A stretch of DNA of 64,000 bases from Phycisphaeraceae bacterium (lineage in GTDB: Bacteria; Planctomycetota; Phycisphaerae; Phycisphaerales; UBA1924), in contig JAHBXE010000003.1 of the NCBI GenBank assembly GCA_019636625.1, forward strand, positions 165,665-229,664, given 5' to 3'. Positions within the stretch are counted from its first letter, which is position 1. Each line of letters starts with the position of its first letter. Below are positions 26,958 to 37,946 of the stretch, piece by piece. The notes under the pieces were generated by a model. The model saw only the letters and a list, made by a program, of their open reading frames with translations. It had not been told where the DNA came from and searched no databases. The translations under genes and the position numbers were made by a program.

Positions 26958-27431
26958 TCAGACCTCAAGTCTGAGATACTCCTCCCCCCACCCCCCCTTC
27001 ACCACCACCTCCAGAACCTCCCGCACCGCCCCAAGCTGACCCGGCCACATGAAGTGCCGCCCGGCCTCGTCCCCCTTCACCCACCGCCACGCCGTGTGCT
27101 CTTCGTTCATCCGCGGCTCCCATCCCGGCCCCACCTCCGCCGCGAACCGCGCCGACAGCACGATCGTGTCCCGACGCGCCAGAAAGTACGGGTGCACCTG
27201 CTCCAGCGCCCACATCGCCACCAGCCCCTTCCCCTTCTCCAGCCCCGCCTCCTCCCGCATCTCCCGGATCGCCGCCGCCACCGCCGTCTCCCCCTCCTCG
27301 ATCTGCCCCATCACCGGGTGCCACGTCCCCATCAGCGACCCATCCGCGCGGCACATCTGCAGCAACTCCACGCCCCCGCCCCCCCGACGGAAGATGTACA
27401 CATCCACCATGTTCGCCAGAACCCGCGGCAT
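26958..27431 (-). CDS. NUDIX hydrolase
   Basis: The 157-residue protein has a complete Nudix box, GQIEEGETAVAAAIREMREE (continuing AGL, residues 42-64), which binds Mg and cleaves nucleoside diphosphate-X compounds. The N-terminal VDVYIFRRGGGGVELLQM and later EEHTAWRWV resemble the dihydroneopterin triphosphate/NTP pyrophosphatase branch. A folate link would fit the nearby pabB, but this is inference. The ATG at 27431 is the best start. Confidence 0.85.
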   Translation of the reverse strand: MPRVLANMVDVYIFRRGGGGVELLQMCRADGSLMGTWHPVMGQIEEGETAVAAAIREMREEAGLEKGKGLVAMWALEQVHPYFLARRDTIVLSARFAAEVGPGWEPRMNEEHTAWRWVKGDEAGRHFMWPGQLGAVREVLEVVVKGGWGEEYLRLEV

Positions 27432-27464
27432 CAACGCACTATACGGCCCGTCCAACCCCCGGCC

Positions 27465-27683
27465 TTACGCCGCCGCGCGCTTCTGCCACTCCCGGATCGC
27501 GTTCTGCACATCCTGCGCCCGCTGCTCCTCGGAATGATCGAACACGATCATCGCCGCGTGCAACGCGCCGGGCACGAAGAAACACAGCGTCAACGCCACG
27601 TTCAGCGCCGTCTGCGTCGGTCGCTTGCACTTGAACACCGCCAGCGGCGGGACCAGGATGGCCAGCGCATACCGCATCTCCAT
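27465..27683 (-). CDS. YqaE/Pmp3 (UPF0057)-family membrane protein
   Basis: The 72-residue protein has two helices with the family pattern LAILVPPLAVF ... ALNVALTLCFFVPGALHA, followed by a charged tail. Relatives are small stress-linked membrane proteins. The first ATG (27683) is adjacent to GAGAGAAG; the second at 27677 is possible. Function beyond membrane stress is unknown. Confidence 0.85.
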   Translation of the reverse strand: MEMRYALAILVPPLAVFKCKRPTQTALNVALTLCFFVPGALHAAMIVFDHSEEQRAQDVQNAIREWQKRAAA

Positions 27684-27777
27684 CTTCTCTCGACTATCCA
27701 ACACCCCATTCTTTGGATTCCGGGTCACGAGATTCCGTTTCCCAAAGCCCCCCGCGCACTCCCTGCGCGCCGTGCCA

Positions 27778-27807
27778 TCGATGTGACCTGCTCTGAGGTC
27801 ACATCGA
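27778..27807. repeat. Perfect 12-bp hairpin between pabB and yqaE-like gene
   Basis: Arms TCGATGTGACCT and AGGTCACATCGA pair perfectly around GCTCTG. It follows the pabB stop codon by 17 bp. There is no T-run, so it may be a REP-like element or a Rho-dependent boundary. Confidence 0.6.
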
Positions 27808-27823
27808 CGCCCCCCCCCACCTC

Positions 27824-29254
27824 TCACACCCCCCGAATCACCCCCGCCTTCTGCATTGTCTCCTCCCACTCCCGCCGCGGCACACTCTCCGCCACAATCC
27901 CCGCTCCCACGCTGTAGCTGATCTCGCCATCCTCAATCCAGTCAGGCTCACCCTTCCAAACACGCGCTCTCACCAGCGCCGTCCGTATCGCCACGTTCAA
28001 GCACACCCGCCCATCGTCCCCGATCCACCCGATGCTCCCGCAGTACGGCCCCCGCCCGCTCACCTCCAGTTCATCGATGATCTGCATCGCCCGGATCTTC
28101 GGCGCCCCCGTCACGCTCCCCGCCGGAAACGCCGCGGCCAGCAAGTTCACCACGTCCACACCCGCCCGCAACTCCCCAACCACCGTCCCCACCCCCTGCC
28201 ACACGCCGCCTTCCTCCGAATGTGGCCCTTTGGCCCTTGGCGATTTGGCTCTTTGTTCCCCGTGCCGCTCAATCGCCCGCGCATCCTCCACCTTCACCGT
28301 CCCGAACCGGCACACCCGCCCCAGATCGTTCCGCATCAGGTCGATGATCATGTTCAGCTCCGCGCGGTCCTTCCCGCTCTCGCGAAGCTCCGCCGGATCG
28401 CGCGACCCCGGCCACGTCCCCTTCATCGGGCGCGTCACCACCCGCCGCCCCTCCACCTTCAGGAACAACTCCGGGCTCGCCGACATGATGGCCCGCTTGC
28501 CATTCTCAGCACGTAGCACTCGGTCCGCAGCACACTCCATGTACGCCCCGTGCCACGGCCGCGCCGATTCCACCAGCGCCGCAAACGCCTCCCGCGTGCT
28601 CCCAGAGAACGACCCCACCAGCCGGTGCGCCAGGTTCACCTGGTACACATCCCCCGCGTGGATGTACTCGATCCCCCGCGCCACCGCGCCCTCGTACGAC
28701 GCCTGACCCATCTCGCTCCGCAACTCCCCAATCCGAAACCCTCGGAAGCCCGCCGCCCCCTCATCCTCCCGCGGCAACGCCCCATCCCATACCCCTCGCG
28801 CATGATCAAACACGCGCGGCCCCACCATCCGCTGCATCACGATCAGCGGCCACGAGCCATCCGGCCCCCGCCGCCGCGCCGCCGGTTCGATCTCCCCCCC
28901 CAACTCGTACGACAAGCTCACCACCCACCCGCTCCCGAGCGGCCCCGTCTCCGGCGCCGCTTCCCGGCTCTGCTTCTTCCCCCACTCCAGCGCCGACCGC
29001 ATGTCCGCGAGCACACCGCGACCCACCGCAAACGCCGCCTCGCCCTCCCCCGTCCATGTGGACCCGCGCGACCCAACGGTCAACACACCCCGCGGCTCTC
29101 CCAGAACCGTCCATCCCCACGCCGGCCCCCCGCCGCACACCACCGCCAACCCCCTCCGCCGCGGCCAGCACCGCACCGCGTCCGCCACGGCCGAGCCGCC
29201 CGAATCGCCCCCTTTCCCTGCTGTTTCAGGCATCCCAGACATCACCCCAATCAT
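27824..29254 (-). CDS. pabB: Aminodeoxychorismate synthase component I
   Basis: PabB makes 4-amino-4-deoxychorismate from chorismate for folate. The 476-residue protein has the chorismate-binding domain: TRPMKGTWPG (the Lys of PIKGT separates PabB from anthranilate synthase), ELNMIIDLMRNDLGRVC, FPAGSVTGAPKIRAMQIIDELE and SYSVGAGIV. An odd stretch of about 20 residues (HGEQRAKSPRAKGPHSEEGG) sits where relatives have a short loop; its DNA resembles a low-complexity repeat. The ATG at 29254 is five bases after GGGGGAG. It is divergent from ppdK. Confidence 0.88.
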   Translation of the reverse strand: MIGVMSGMPETAGKGGDSGGSAVADAVRCWPRRRGLAVVCGGGPAWGWTVLGEPRGVLTVGSRGSTWTGEGEAAFAVGRGVLADMRSALEWGKKQSREAAPETGPLGSGWVVSLSYELGGEIEPAARRRGPDGSWPLIVMQRMVGPRVFDHARGVWDGALPREDEGAAGFRGFRIGELRSEMGQASYEGAVARGIEYIHAGDVYQVNLAHRLVGSFSGSTREAFAALVESARPWHGAYMECAADRVLRAENGKRAIMSASPELFLKVEGRRVVTRPMKGTWPGSRDPAELRESGKDRAELNMIIDLMRNDLGRVCRFGTVKVEDARAIERHGEQRAKSPRAKGPHSEEGGVWQGVGTVVGELRAGVDVVNLLAAAFPAGSVTGAPKIRAMQIIDELEVSGRGPYCGSIGWIGDDGRVCLNVAIRTALVRARVWKGEPDWIEDGEISYSVGAGIVAESVPRREWEETMQKAGVIRGV

Positions 29255-29404
29255 ACAAACTCCCCCGACCATTCCCCTTCCAGATGTCGTCCGGAATCGC
29301 CCACCCTTCTACACTTCCAGTCCGCGACACCCCGTCGCATTCATCCCATCACGCCCGCCGGATCGCCGCACGTGTCGCGGCCGACCGGTCCCCGAAGGAA
29401 GACG

Positions 29405-32155
<2,751 letters not shown>

Positions 32156-32164
32156 TGATGGTGG

Positions 32165-32193
32165 CACTGGCCACAGGCTTTGAGTGGCCAGTG
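32165..32193. repeat. Perfect 10-bp hairpin between convergent ppdK and capsid cluster
   Basis: CACTGGCCAC and GTGGCCAGTG pair with a 9-base loop just after the ppdK stop codon. No U-tract follows on either strand. It may act as a two-way boundary or be a REP-like repeat. Confidence 0.6.
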
Positions 32194-32224
32194 CGGCGTC
32201 GGTCGAACAACGCGAGCCCATCGC

Positions 32225-32512
32225 TTACGCGGCGGGCTCATCATTTCGGCGCGCAGAAGACGAAACCACCCGCTCCACCACCCCCACCATCGCCCGCTGC
32301 CCCGCCTCCAGCGCCGTCAACGCCCGCGTGTTGTCCCGCACCACCGCCAGGAGCGCCGCGATCTGCGGGCGCTCCTGCAGGATCCGGTCGTGCAGCTCGC
32401 GGAGCTGGGTTTCACGTGCCGCGGCGGCGCGGCGCTCGGCGAGCCAGAGCCAGCCGATGAGGCCGGCGGCCCCGAGTTGGGCGAGGGAAGCGGCGATGTC
32501 GGGGGTGAGCAT
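32225..32512 (-). CDS. Small membrane/coiled-coil protein, holin-like
   Basis: The 95-residue protein has one N-terminal hydrophobic helix (about residues 8-27, LAQLGAAGLIGWLWLAE) and a charged coiled-coil tail. The shape matches small phage holins of the BhlA/UviB kind, and it ends the capsid cluster, but the sequence is too short for firm assignment. The ATG at 32512 follows GGAGGA by 6 bases. Confidence 0.6.
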   Translation of the reverse strand: MLTPDIAASLAQLGAAGLIGWLWLAERRAAAARETQLRELHDRILQERPQIAALLAVVRDNTRALTALEAGQRAMVGVVERVVSSSARRNDEPAA

Positions 32513-32550
32513 GCGATGTCCTCCGTGAGCCGGGGCGTTCTCGCCCCGGC

Positions 32551-32946
32551 TCACTCCTCGAACTGCGGATACTCCCGGAACTTCAGGAACTTCGCCTCGT
32601 AGGCGATCGACACCACGCGCCCTCGGTCGGTCCGGTCGGCGGTCGCGAAGCCGACGAAACTCATGTCCGTCCAGGTTCGCCCGTGCAGGTCGATGAGCGT
32701 GCCCGGCTCGGGCGGATCGAGCAGTTGAGCCGCAATGGCATCACGCAGTGTCCACAGCGCCCCCTCGCTCGCCGCCACCAGCCGGCCCGTCACGATCACC
32801 TGCCGTTCGACCAGCCCGAGGTAGCGCGTGCCCGGCCCCGGCGGAACGGCGAAGAGTTCGGATTGCAGGGCCTGGCCCTGGCGCCCCAGCGCAAAGCGGT
32901 GCGGGCCGGAGCCGAAGAGGTCGAGTGACTTGAATGAACTTGGCAT
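32551..32946 (-). CDS. Phage-like structural protein, possibly tail-associated
   Basis: The 131-residue protein looks beta-rich with a central helix (ASEGALWTLRDAIAAQL), then DLHGRTWTDMSFVGF and SIAYEAKFLKF. The overall pattern resembles small tail-tip or baseplate-type proteins, but no family is certain. The assignment rests mainly on its place in the capsid cluster. The start follows GGAG in a short leader next to a repeat element. Confidence 0.5.
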   Translation of the reverse strand: MPSSFKSLDLFGSGPHRFALGRQGQALQSELFAVPPGPGTRYLGLVERQVIVTGRLVAASEGALWTLRDAIAAQLLDPPEPGTLIDLHGRTWTDMSFVGFATADRTDRGRVVSIAYEAKFLKFREYPQFEE

Positions 32947-32964
32947 TGGGGTCTCCGAAGGGGA

Positions 32965-33100
32965 GTACGCGGAGGCGCGGAGTTCATGCGAAGGGCGCGG
33001 AGAAAGACAGTGCCCAGAACCGACCTTTGCTCGCGCCTCCTGCTTTTCCAACGTTGTGCTTGTTTCGTGCGCTTCGCGTGAACTCCGCGCCTCTGCGTAC
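32965..33100. repeat. MITE-like inverted repeat in capsid cluster
   Basis: The ends GTACGCGGAGGCGCGGAGTT and AACTCCGCGCCTCTGCGTAC are inverted copies that continue for about 35 bp with few mismatches; the whole is 136 bp. It fills nearly all of the gap between two phage-like genes. Confidence 0.75.
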
Positions 33101-33101
33101 C

Positions 33102-33518
33102 TCAACTTCCATCCGAGGCATCACCCATGACCACCGGATCTGTCGCGCCGTCCGCGGACACCGCCGCGAGCGTGACCGTCCGCACCGCGCCCTTGCGAAG
33201 GGACAGTTCGTGCCGCACCTCGAGCACCACGGCGGAGCAACTGAACCTCCGCCGGCCCGCATCCGAGGCCGTGGGCGAGGTGCGGAAGGACAGCGTGCCG
33301 CTCTCGCCCGGGCGGGGCAGGTGAACATCGTCCCGCTCCACCTCCTGCACGACCGTGATCCGGACCTTCTGCTCCGGCACATCCACCAGGACGGCATAGG
33401 GCCCGAGGTCGGACCAGTCCTCGACCGTGCGGTGCGGCAAGCGGTCGATCGCGATGGCGGCGACCTCGGGCCAGGAGTACGAACCGAACGTGACCAGCCG
33501 CGGATTCAGGATCAGCAT
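33102..33518 (-). CDS. Phage-like structural protein, tail-tube-like
   Basis: The 138-residue protein is predominantly beta (WPEVAAIAIDRL, YAVLVDVPEQKVRITVVQEV, GTLSFRTSPTASDAGRRRF, VRTVTLAAVSADG). It fits the size and strand content of tail-tube proteins, but the similarity is only impressionistic. The ATG at 33518 has GGAGGA upstream. It lies between the connector-like gene and the small structural gene. Confidence 0.5.
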   Translation of the reverse strand: MLILNPRLVTFGSYSWPEVAAIAIDRLPHRTVEDWSDLGPYAVLVDVPEQKVRITVVQEVERDDVHLPRPGESGTLSFRTSPTASDAGRRRFSCSAVVLEVRHELSLRKGAVRTVTLAAVSADGATDPVVMGDASDGS

Positions 33519-33535
33519 GGGTCCTCCGGCAAATC

Positions 33536-33662
33536 CACGGAGACACGGAAGCGCCGAGCAGAAGTACCGGCGAAGTCGCGGCACAACGCCCCAAGCGGAG
33601 TGGTCCGACGCCTCGTGTGCTCTCGTTCTGACACGGCTTCCCCCTCTGCGCCTCTGTGGCGC
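33536..33662. repeat. Degenerate inverted repeat in capsid cluster
   Basis: CCACGGAGACACGGAAGCGC and its rough complement near CTCTGCGCCTCTGTGG bracket the gap between two structural genes. Arm identity is only about 60 percent, so this is a weaker member of the MITE-like set. Confidence 0.45.
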
Positions 33663-33667
33663 GCTTC

Positions 33668-34303
33668 TCAATCGCGGATGAGCTGCGTGATACCCGGACG
33701 GCGTGTCGCCTCCGGCTCGCCATCGTCGTTGAGGTCAATCCGTGCCGCGGTCGTGCGCAGGGCCGCGATGTACCGCTCCCGCCACATCTGCGCCCGGGGC
33801 AGGAGCGCCGCCGCCGCCGACCCCGCCCCGGCGTTCGGCCCCGCCGCGACGCTGTAGATATGACCCAGCGCGCCCATCGCCTCGACTTCGCGCAGGGAAT
33901 CCGGATTGGTGATGGCGGCCTCCACCACGCCGCCCGCCTCATCGAGGCCAAGCGCCCGCAGCAGCTCCCGGTGCGCTGTGGCCAGTTGCGGGGCAAAGGT
34001 AGGGAACGCCACCGGCTTGTTGACCACGGGCGTCGGCGGGAGGATGGCCGCGCCGGTTCGAACGCGAGAGATCGTCGCGGTCGAAGCGCTGAGCCGTGCC
34101 ACAACCTCGTACGCCACGCCGTCCACCAGCACGATGTGGCCCGCGGCCACGCCCGCGGCATCCAGCGCCACATCCTGGGTCACAAGCGTGAGCGTCGTGC
34201 CGCTCACCGTGCCGACGCCGGACACAAGCCGCTGGCCGGCCCAACCGACATCCCGGAGCAGGTTTGGTTCAAGGGCGAGCAGGTCGCGATCGGCAGCGAA
34301 CAT
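33668..34303 (-). CDS. Putative head-tail connector/head completion protein
   Basis: The 211-residue protein follows the major capsid protein. It starts with helical segments, has a beta region with VLVDGVAYEVVARLSASTATISR (about residues 55-83), and a long helical C-terminal half including a tandem-looking AHRELLRALGLDEAGGVVEAA. Position directly after the capsid gene and size fit a connector, but the fold is inferred. Start 34303 follows AAGGAG. Confidence 0.55.
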   Translation of the reverse strand: MFAADRDLLALEPNLLRDVGWAGQRLVSGVGTVSGTTLTLVTQDVALDAAGVAAGHIVLVDGVAYEVVARLSASTATISRVRTGAAILPPTPVVNKPVAFPTFAPQLATAHRELLRALGLDEAGGVVEAAITNPDSLREVEAMGALGHIYSVAAGPNAGAGSAAAALLPRAQMWRERYIAALRTTAARIDLNDDGEPEATRRPGITQLIRD

Positions 34304-34341
34304 GGTGGCTCCTTCCGCGGAGAATCTCCATCCCGAAAGTC

Positions 34342-34401
34342 CCGGCGGGAGCCGCCGCTCCCGCCGGGGTGTGCCGCGCGAGGCCCCCCGGTCTCGCGCG
34401 G
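34342..34401 (-). promoter_or_regulatory. Two strong hairpins directly after the capsid gene
   Basis: Hairpin one pairs 34374-34382 with 34393-34401 (9 bp); hairpin two pairs 34342-34351 with 34358-34367 (10 bp, GC-rich). In transcription order they come 22 bp after the capsid stop codon. There is no T-run. They could protect the capsid mRNA or partly terminate, making more capsid than downstream protein. Confidence 0.6.
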
Positions 34402-34422
34402 CCCAACGTCTTCACGCGGCCG

Positions 34423-35601
34423 TCAAGCCGCGGACACCGCCAGGTTGCGGATCACGCCGTGCGCGTTTTCGTTGCGCACCTCCAGCGTGTACTCACCCAC
34501 GAGCTGCCCGGCGTGCGAGTCTCCCGTTGCCGCCAGCGGCTTGAAGCCGAAGCTCCTCCCGCGAAGCGGCAGGACCTCGATCCGCGACGAATCCAGCAGC
34601 AGCACCTGCGACGGCGGGACCCAGCGCGAGAGCACGACGCGGCAGACGCCGAAGTCGCTCTCGTACACGCTGACTTGATCGCGGAACGTCGAATCCCCCG
34701 GCGCAAACCGGCGCGACCCCGTGATGAACGAGTTGATCCGTCGCTTCTGCACGCCGTTGACGACGATCGTGTCGATGCGGCTCGCGCTCTGCTCCCAGAT
34801 CGCCCGCATCGCCGCGTTGAGCACCGCCTCGTTGAGTTCGTCGTTGCCCGCGCCGCCGCCGGGCGGGATGCCGCCGGCATCGGGCGTGAAGACGTTGGTC
34901 GCAATGGTCTTGAGCAGGCCGTTCATCGTGCGCCGCACCGTGGAGGACCCCTGCGGGTTGGCCGCGGGCGCCACGCCGTTGATCACGCAGTTCTCCAGGT
35001 CGCGCAGCAGTTCCCGCAGACGCTCCTGCTTCTGGTAGTCCACCTCGTCCGCCACGCCGTGCGCCCGCGCCGCCTGCATCGACCCGCTCACGTTCACCGT
35101 CGCGGTGAAGATCTGCGTGTAGTTCTGCTTGCGCACGCGGTTGGTCTGGCGGGCGGCGTCCGCGGCGTCCCCCTCCAGCGCCGCGTTGCCGAGGATCGCC
35201 AGCGCCATGCCGTTGGTCAGCGTGGCTGCGGTCGTCCCGCCGTACCCGCGCACCACCGTCAGCGTGTTCCCGCTCACCGCCGTCACCAACATCACCTCCG
35301 CCGACGCCCCCGGCCGGACCTGGTCCCCCACGCGGAATCGGGCGCCGTTGACCACCGTCAGCGCCGTCGCCGACGTCGGCCCCGGCGAGAACACCGTCTG
35401 GTTCAGCGAGTCCACGTTCGGCAGCAGCGTGTCCTCCAGCCACTCGTGAACCGTGGACGACGCCGAACGCTTCGCATCGCCCAGGTGATCCAGCAGCGGC
35501 GTCTCGAACGGGCTGACAATCCCGATGATGTCCGACACATCCTCCATCAGTTCCGGCAGCGAGGCCCCCGCGTCGTACGTTGCTTTCCCGGTAAACGGCA
35601 T
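34423..35601 (-). CDS. Major capsid protein, SU10/DUF5309-like
   Basis: The 392-residue protein matches the SU10-type (HK97-fold) capsid pattern: DVSDIIGIVSPFETPLLDHL, HEWLEDTLL, then NYTQIFTATVNVSGSMQAA, ADEVDYQKQERLRELLRDLE and a C-terminal FRDQVSVYESDFGVCRVVLS. This protein forms the head shell of tailed phages and related particles. It lies between a scaffold-like and a connector-like gene. The ATG at 35601 is preceded by TTGAAAGGGGG. The gene is intact, which argues for selection to keep it. Confidence 0.9.
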   Translation of the reverse strand: MPFTGKATYDAGASLPELMEDVSDIIGIVSPFETPLLDHLGDAKRSASSTVHEWLEDTLLPNVDSLNQTVFSPGPTSATALTVVNGARFRVGDQVRPGASAEVMLVTAVSGNTLTVVRGYGGTTAATLTNGMALAILGNAALEGDAADAARQTNRVRKQNYTQIFTATVNVSGSMQAARAHGVADEVDYQKQERLRELLRDLENCVINGVAPAANPQGSSTVRRTMNGLLKTIATNVFTPDAGGIPPGGGAGNDELNEAVLNAAMRAIWEQSASRIDTIVVNGVQKRRINSFITGSRRFAPGDSTFRDQVSVYESDFGVCRVVLSRWVPPSQVLLLDSSRIEVLPLRGRSFGFKPLAATGDSHAGQLVGEYTLEVRNENAHGVIRNLAVSAA

Positions 35602-35626
35602 GCAGTCCCCCTTTCAACAGTTTCAC

Positions 35627-35825
35627 AGATGCACATGGCCACAGGGCCACATCACGAACAATTCTCCAGGCGTCCCGCGCGGCCACGGCACAGGCTCTCG
35701 GCACCACAACCCACGTTGCCAAATGAGCACATCAGCACATGCGCACATGAATCCCGGTGTCCTGAGGCACTGTTCCCATGTGGCGCTTTGCTCATTTGGC
35801 GCTTTGCTCACGCGACACTTTGCCG
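35627..35825. repeat. Inverted repeat between capsid and scaffold-like genes
   Basis: GCCAAATGAGCA (35718-35729) and its exact complement (35789-35800) face each other, with flanking repeats of GCACATG and GGCGCTTTGCTCA. Low-complexity words such as GGCGCTTTGCTCATTTGG resemble a dispersed repeat also seen inside pabB near 28220-28260. Confidence 0.6.
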
Positions 35826-35839
35826 CTCCGCCGCCGCGC

Positions 35840-36274
35840 TCACATCGCCCCCCGCCGCATCCGCAGGTACCGCAGCAGCGCCCGGCGGTCGCCCGATTCC
35901 CGCGCCGCCGCCGCGGCCTCGTCAATCCCCGACCCCCGTTCCACCGCGCCGCTCATGGCCGAGGCCCGGGCCGGCGGCGCGAACAGGAACGGCTTCTTCC
36001 GCTTCAGTTCCGCGACGGCCGCTTTCGCATCGGCCTTGTTGAGCCCCGCGACCGCCGCCTCGGTCAGCAGCGCCGCCGTCTCGACATCCAGGGCGCCCTG
36101 GCGGACCAGTTCACGCTCGATCACGCGACGTCGCTCCGCCGCATCCACCGCCTCGCGGCTCTCCGCGAGATGCTTCTCCGCCGCGGCGAGTCTGGCCTCC
36201 AGTTCCGCCGCCCTGGCCTGCCAGTCGATGCTCGCGTCGATGGTCGAGGATTCCGATGTCATCACGTCACTCAT
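35840..36274 (-). CDS. Putative capsid scaffold protein
   Basis: The 144-residue protein is highly helical and charged. A coiled coil spans about residues 18-53 (WQARAAELEARLAAAEKHLA), with a further helical region to about 95 and a Pro-containing stretch (KKPFLFAPP). Scaffold proteins of tailed phages have this size, coiled-coil content and position just before the capsid gene. No protease gene accompanies it. The ATG at 36274 follows GGGAGAA. Confidence 0.65.
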   Translation of the reverse strand: MSDVMTSESSTIDASIDWQARAAELEARLAAAEKHLAESREAVDAAERRRVIERELVRQGALDVETAALLTEAAVAGLNKADAKAAVAELKRKKPFLFAPPARASAMSGAVERGSGIDEAAAAARESGDRRALLRYLRMRRGAM

Positions 36275-36303
36275 GTTGATTCTCCCGTTGCTGAAGACCC
36301 TTC

Positions 36304-36436
36304 ATGAACGCAGAGGCCGCGGAGAACGCAGAGAGCCCAAGCGGGGAAGAATGTGAGGTCGGCACAACTCCACGTTCGATGCTCCCTACGCCTGTTCTGT
36401 CGTCCTCTCTGTGCCCTCTGCGTCCTCCGCGTTCGA
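36304..36436. repeat. MITE-like inverted repeat between portal and scaffold genes
   Basis: TGAACGCAGAGGCCGCGGAG on the left and GCGTCCTCCGCGTTCGA on the right form imperfect inverted ends of about 32 bp, with about 133 bp in total. The ends closely resemble those of 16966-17128. Confidence 0.7.
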
Positions 36437-36443
36437 GTACGCT

Positions 36444-37946
36444 TCACATCACGCCCGCGTCCACCCCCGAATATCCCAGTTCCGCCAGCACCCGATCCGC
36501 CGGCACACCCAGCTCCCGCTTTGTCCGCGCCGCCGCGGCCGCTTCGGACAGGTCCTCCGGCAATGGGTCGGGCCAGACCAGTTTCACGCCGCGGTCCGCG
36601 GGATCGGTCCGCAGGATTCCCATCGCGTCCAGGGCCTCGAGCACGAGCGAACACATCTGCGCCACGCCCCGCCCGTACGTCACACGCTTGCGCGCCGTCT
36701 TGGACAGCACGCCCATCAGCGTGATCCGCAGCGCGTTGGCGCTCGACAGGTTCCCGATCTTCGCCCGCACCACGCCGCTGGCCAGCGGCGGCACGCCCGA
36801 GGTCTTGTCCAGCGCCTCCCGGATCTCCAGGATGTGGGCCTCCTCGCTCGGCGAACTCGCATCCCCGCCGAACTCCTCCACCGAAGCGTCCGGGTTCTCC
36901 GTGCTCCAGATCTGCCCCGGGCCCACCGGCACCTTGTCAAACCCCGTGATCCCCTTGCCCAGGTACATCTTGAAGCTCTGCATCGTCACGCGGCACGCGC
37001 GGTCGCTCAGGCGCGTGTTCAACTCATCCTGAAGCGGGATCAACGGCTCCACGTCCGACATCCCCGCGTACCGGAACGGCTGCGAGATGTTCTGGATGTG
37101 CACCACCGGCACCTCGCGCGTCCACTCCCACGGGCGGCTCTCGACCAGCCGCCCATCGCGGTACACCTGGCGATGCGCCGCCGAGAGCACCTCCGTGCAC
37201 GTGCTCCGCACGCGCCGCACCGCCTCGATCGCCTCGCCCGAAGTCGCCCGCCAGAACGCCGCCCACCGGGCTGCCCCAAGCCCCGGCTCCACCGCGTTCA
37301 CCTCCCGCTCGCTGCGGATGATGTACGCCTCCAGGCGCCGGTAATCATCCGGGCTCTGCAGCGGGATACCCCGCAGCGGCTCGACGACTTCAACGCGGAG
37401 CGCCTGCGCCGCCGCCGCGGCCGGATCGTCCGCATCCGGGATGGTCTCCACCTCGCGCAGCAACAGGTCCACGTGCCCGTACACGTGCCCGAGCAGGGCC
37501 ATGTCCTGCAGCAGCGCGATCCCGCCCGAAGCCTCCCAGACCGCGTCCAGCACGCGCTCGACCGTCTTCCGCGTCGCCTCCTCGCGCGCCGTGCTCGTGA
37601 TCAGCACCGGCTTGCCGAACATGAAGTCCACCATCGCCTGGATCCGCCACCCGATGTCGTTCTCGATCACCACCTCGCGCCGCGTCCGCGTGCGGTCGTC
37701 CTGCGATACATCGCGCAGCCCCGTGATCCGCCCGGGAAGACCCTGCTCCTGTGCCAGACGTGGACGGGAAGGCGCATCCACGCTGCCCGCCGCGACCCGA
37801 AGATGGGCCGGCCCGACTTCTGGGTTCCGGTAGTAGTCCCACAAGCGCTCCAGCCTCGCCCGGCCCGCCTCGTGACGCGCGATCAGGTGCTCCAGCAGCG
37901 CCGCATCCAGCCCGAGGTCCGCGAACGGTTGAAGTTGAAACGCCAT
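36444..37946 (-). CDS. Phage portal protein (SPP1 gp6-like)
   Basis: The portal is the ring at the capsid vertex through which DNA is packaged and to which the terminase docks. The 500-residue protein has a helical N-terminus (ARLERLWDYYRNPE), VVIENDIGWRIQAMVDFMFG, a beta wing (EVPVVHIQNISQPFRYAGMS), the helical VEPLIPLQDELNTRLSDRA and a C-terminal region rich in Ala/Arg. Start 37946 follows AGGGGGC. It is first in the capsid cluster and should work with the terminase encoded near 6.7-8.1 kb, which is unusual because the two are normally adjacent. Confidence 0.88.
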   Translation of the reverse strand: MAFQLQPFADLGLDAALLEHLIARHEAGRARLERLWDYYRNPEVGPAHLRVAAGSVDAPSRPRLAQEQGLPGRITGLRDVSQDDRTRTRREVVIENDIGWRIQAMVDFMFGKPVLITSTAREEATRKTVERVLDAVWEASGGIALLQDMALLGHVYGHVDLLLREVETIPDADDPAAAAAQALRVEVVEPLRGIPLQSPDDYRRLEAYIIRSEREVNAVEPGLGAARWAAFWRATSGEAIEAVRRVRSTCTEVLSAAHRQVYRDGRLVESRPWEWTREVPVVHIQNISQPFRYAGMSDVEPLIPLQDELNTRLSDRACRVTMQSFKMYLGKGITGFDKVPVGPGQIWSTENPDASVEEFGGDASSPSEEAHILEIREALDKTSGVPPLASGVVRAKIGNLSSANALRITLMGVLSKTARKRVTYGRGVAQMCSLVLEALDAMGILRTDPADRGVKLVWPDPLPEDLSEAAAAARTKRELGVPADRVLAELGYSGVDAGVM

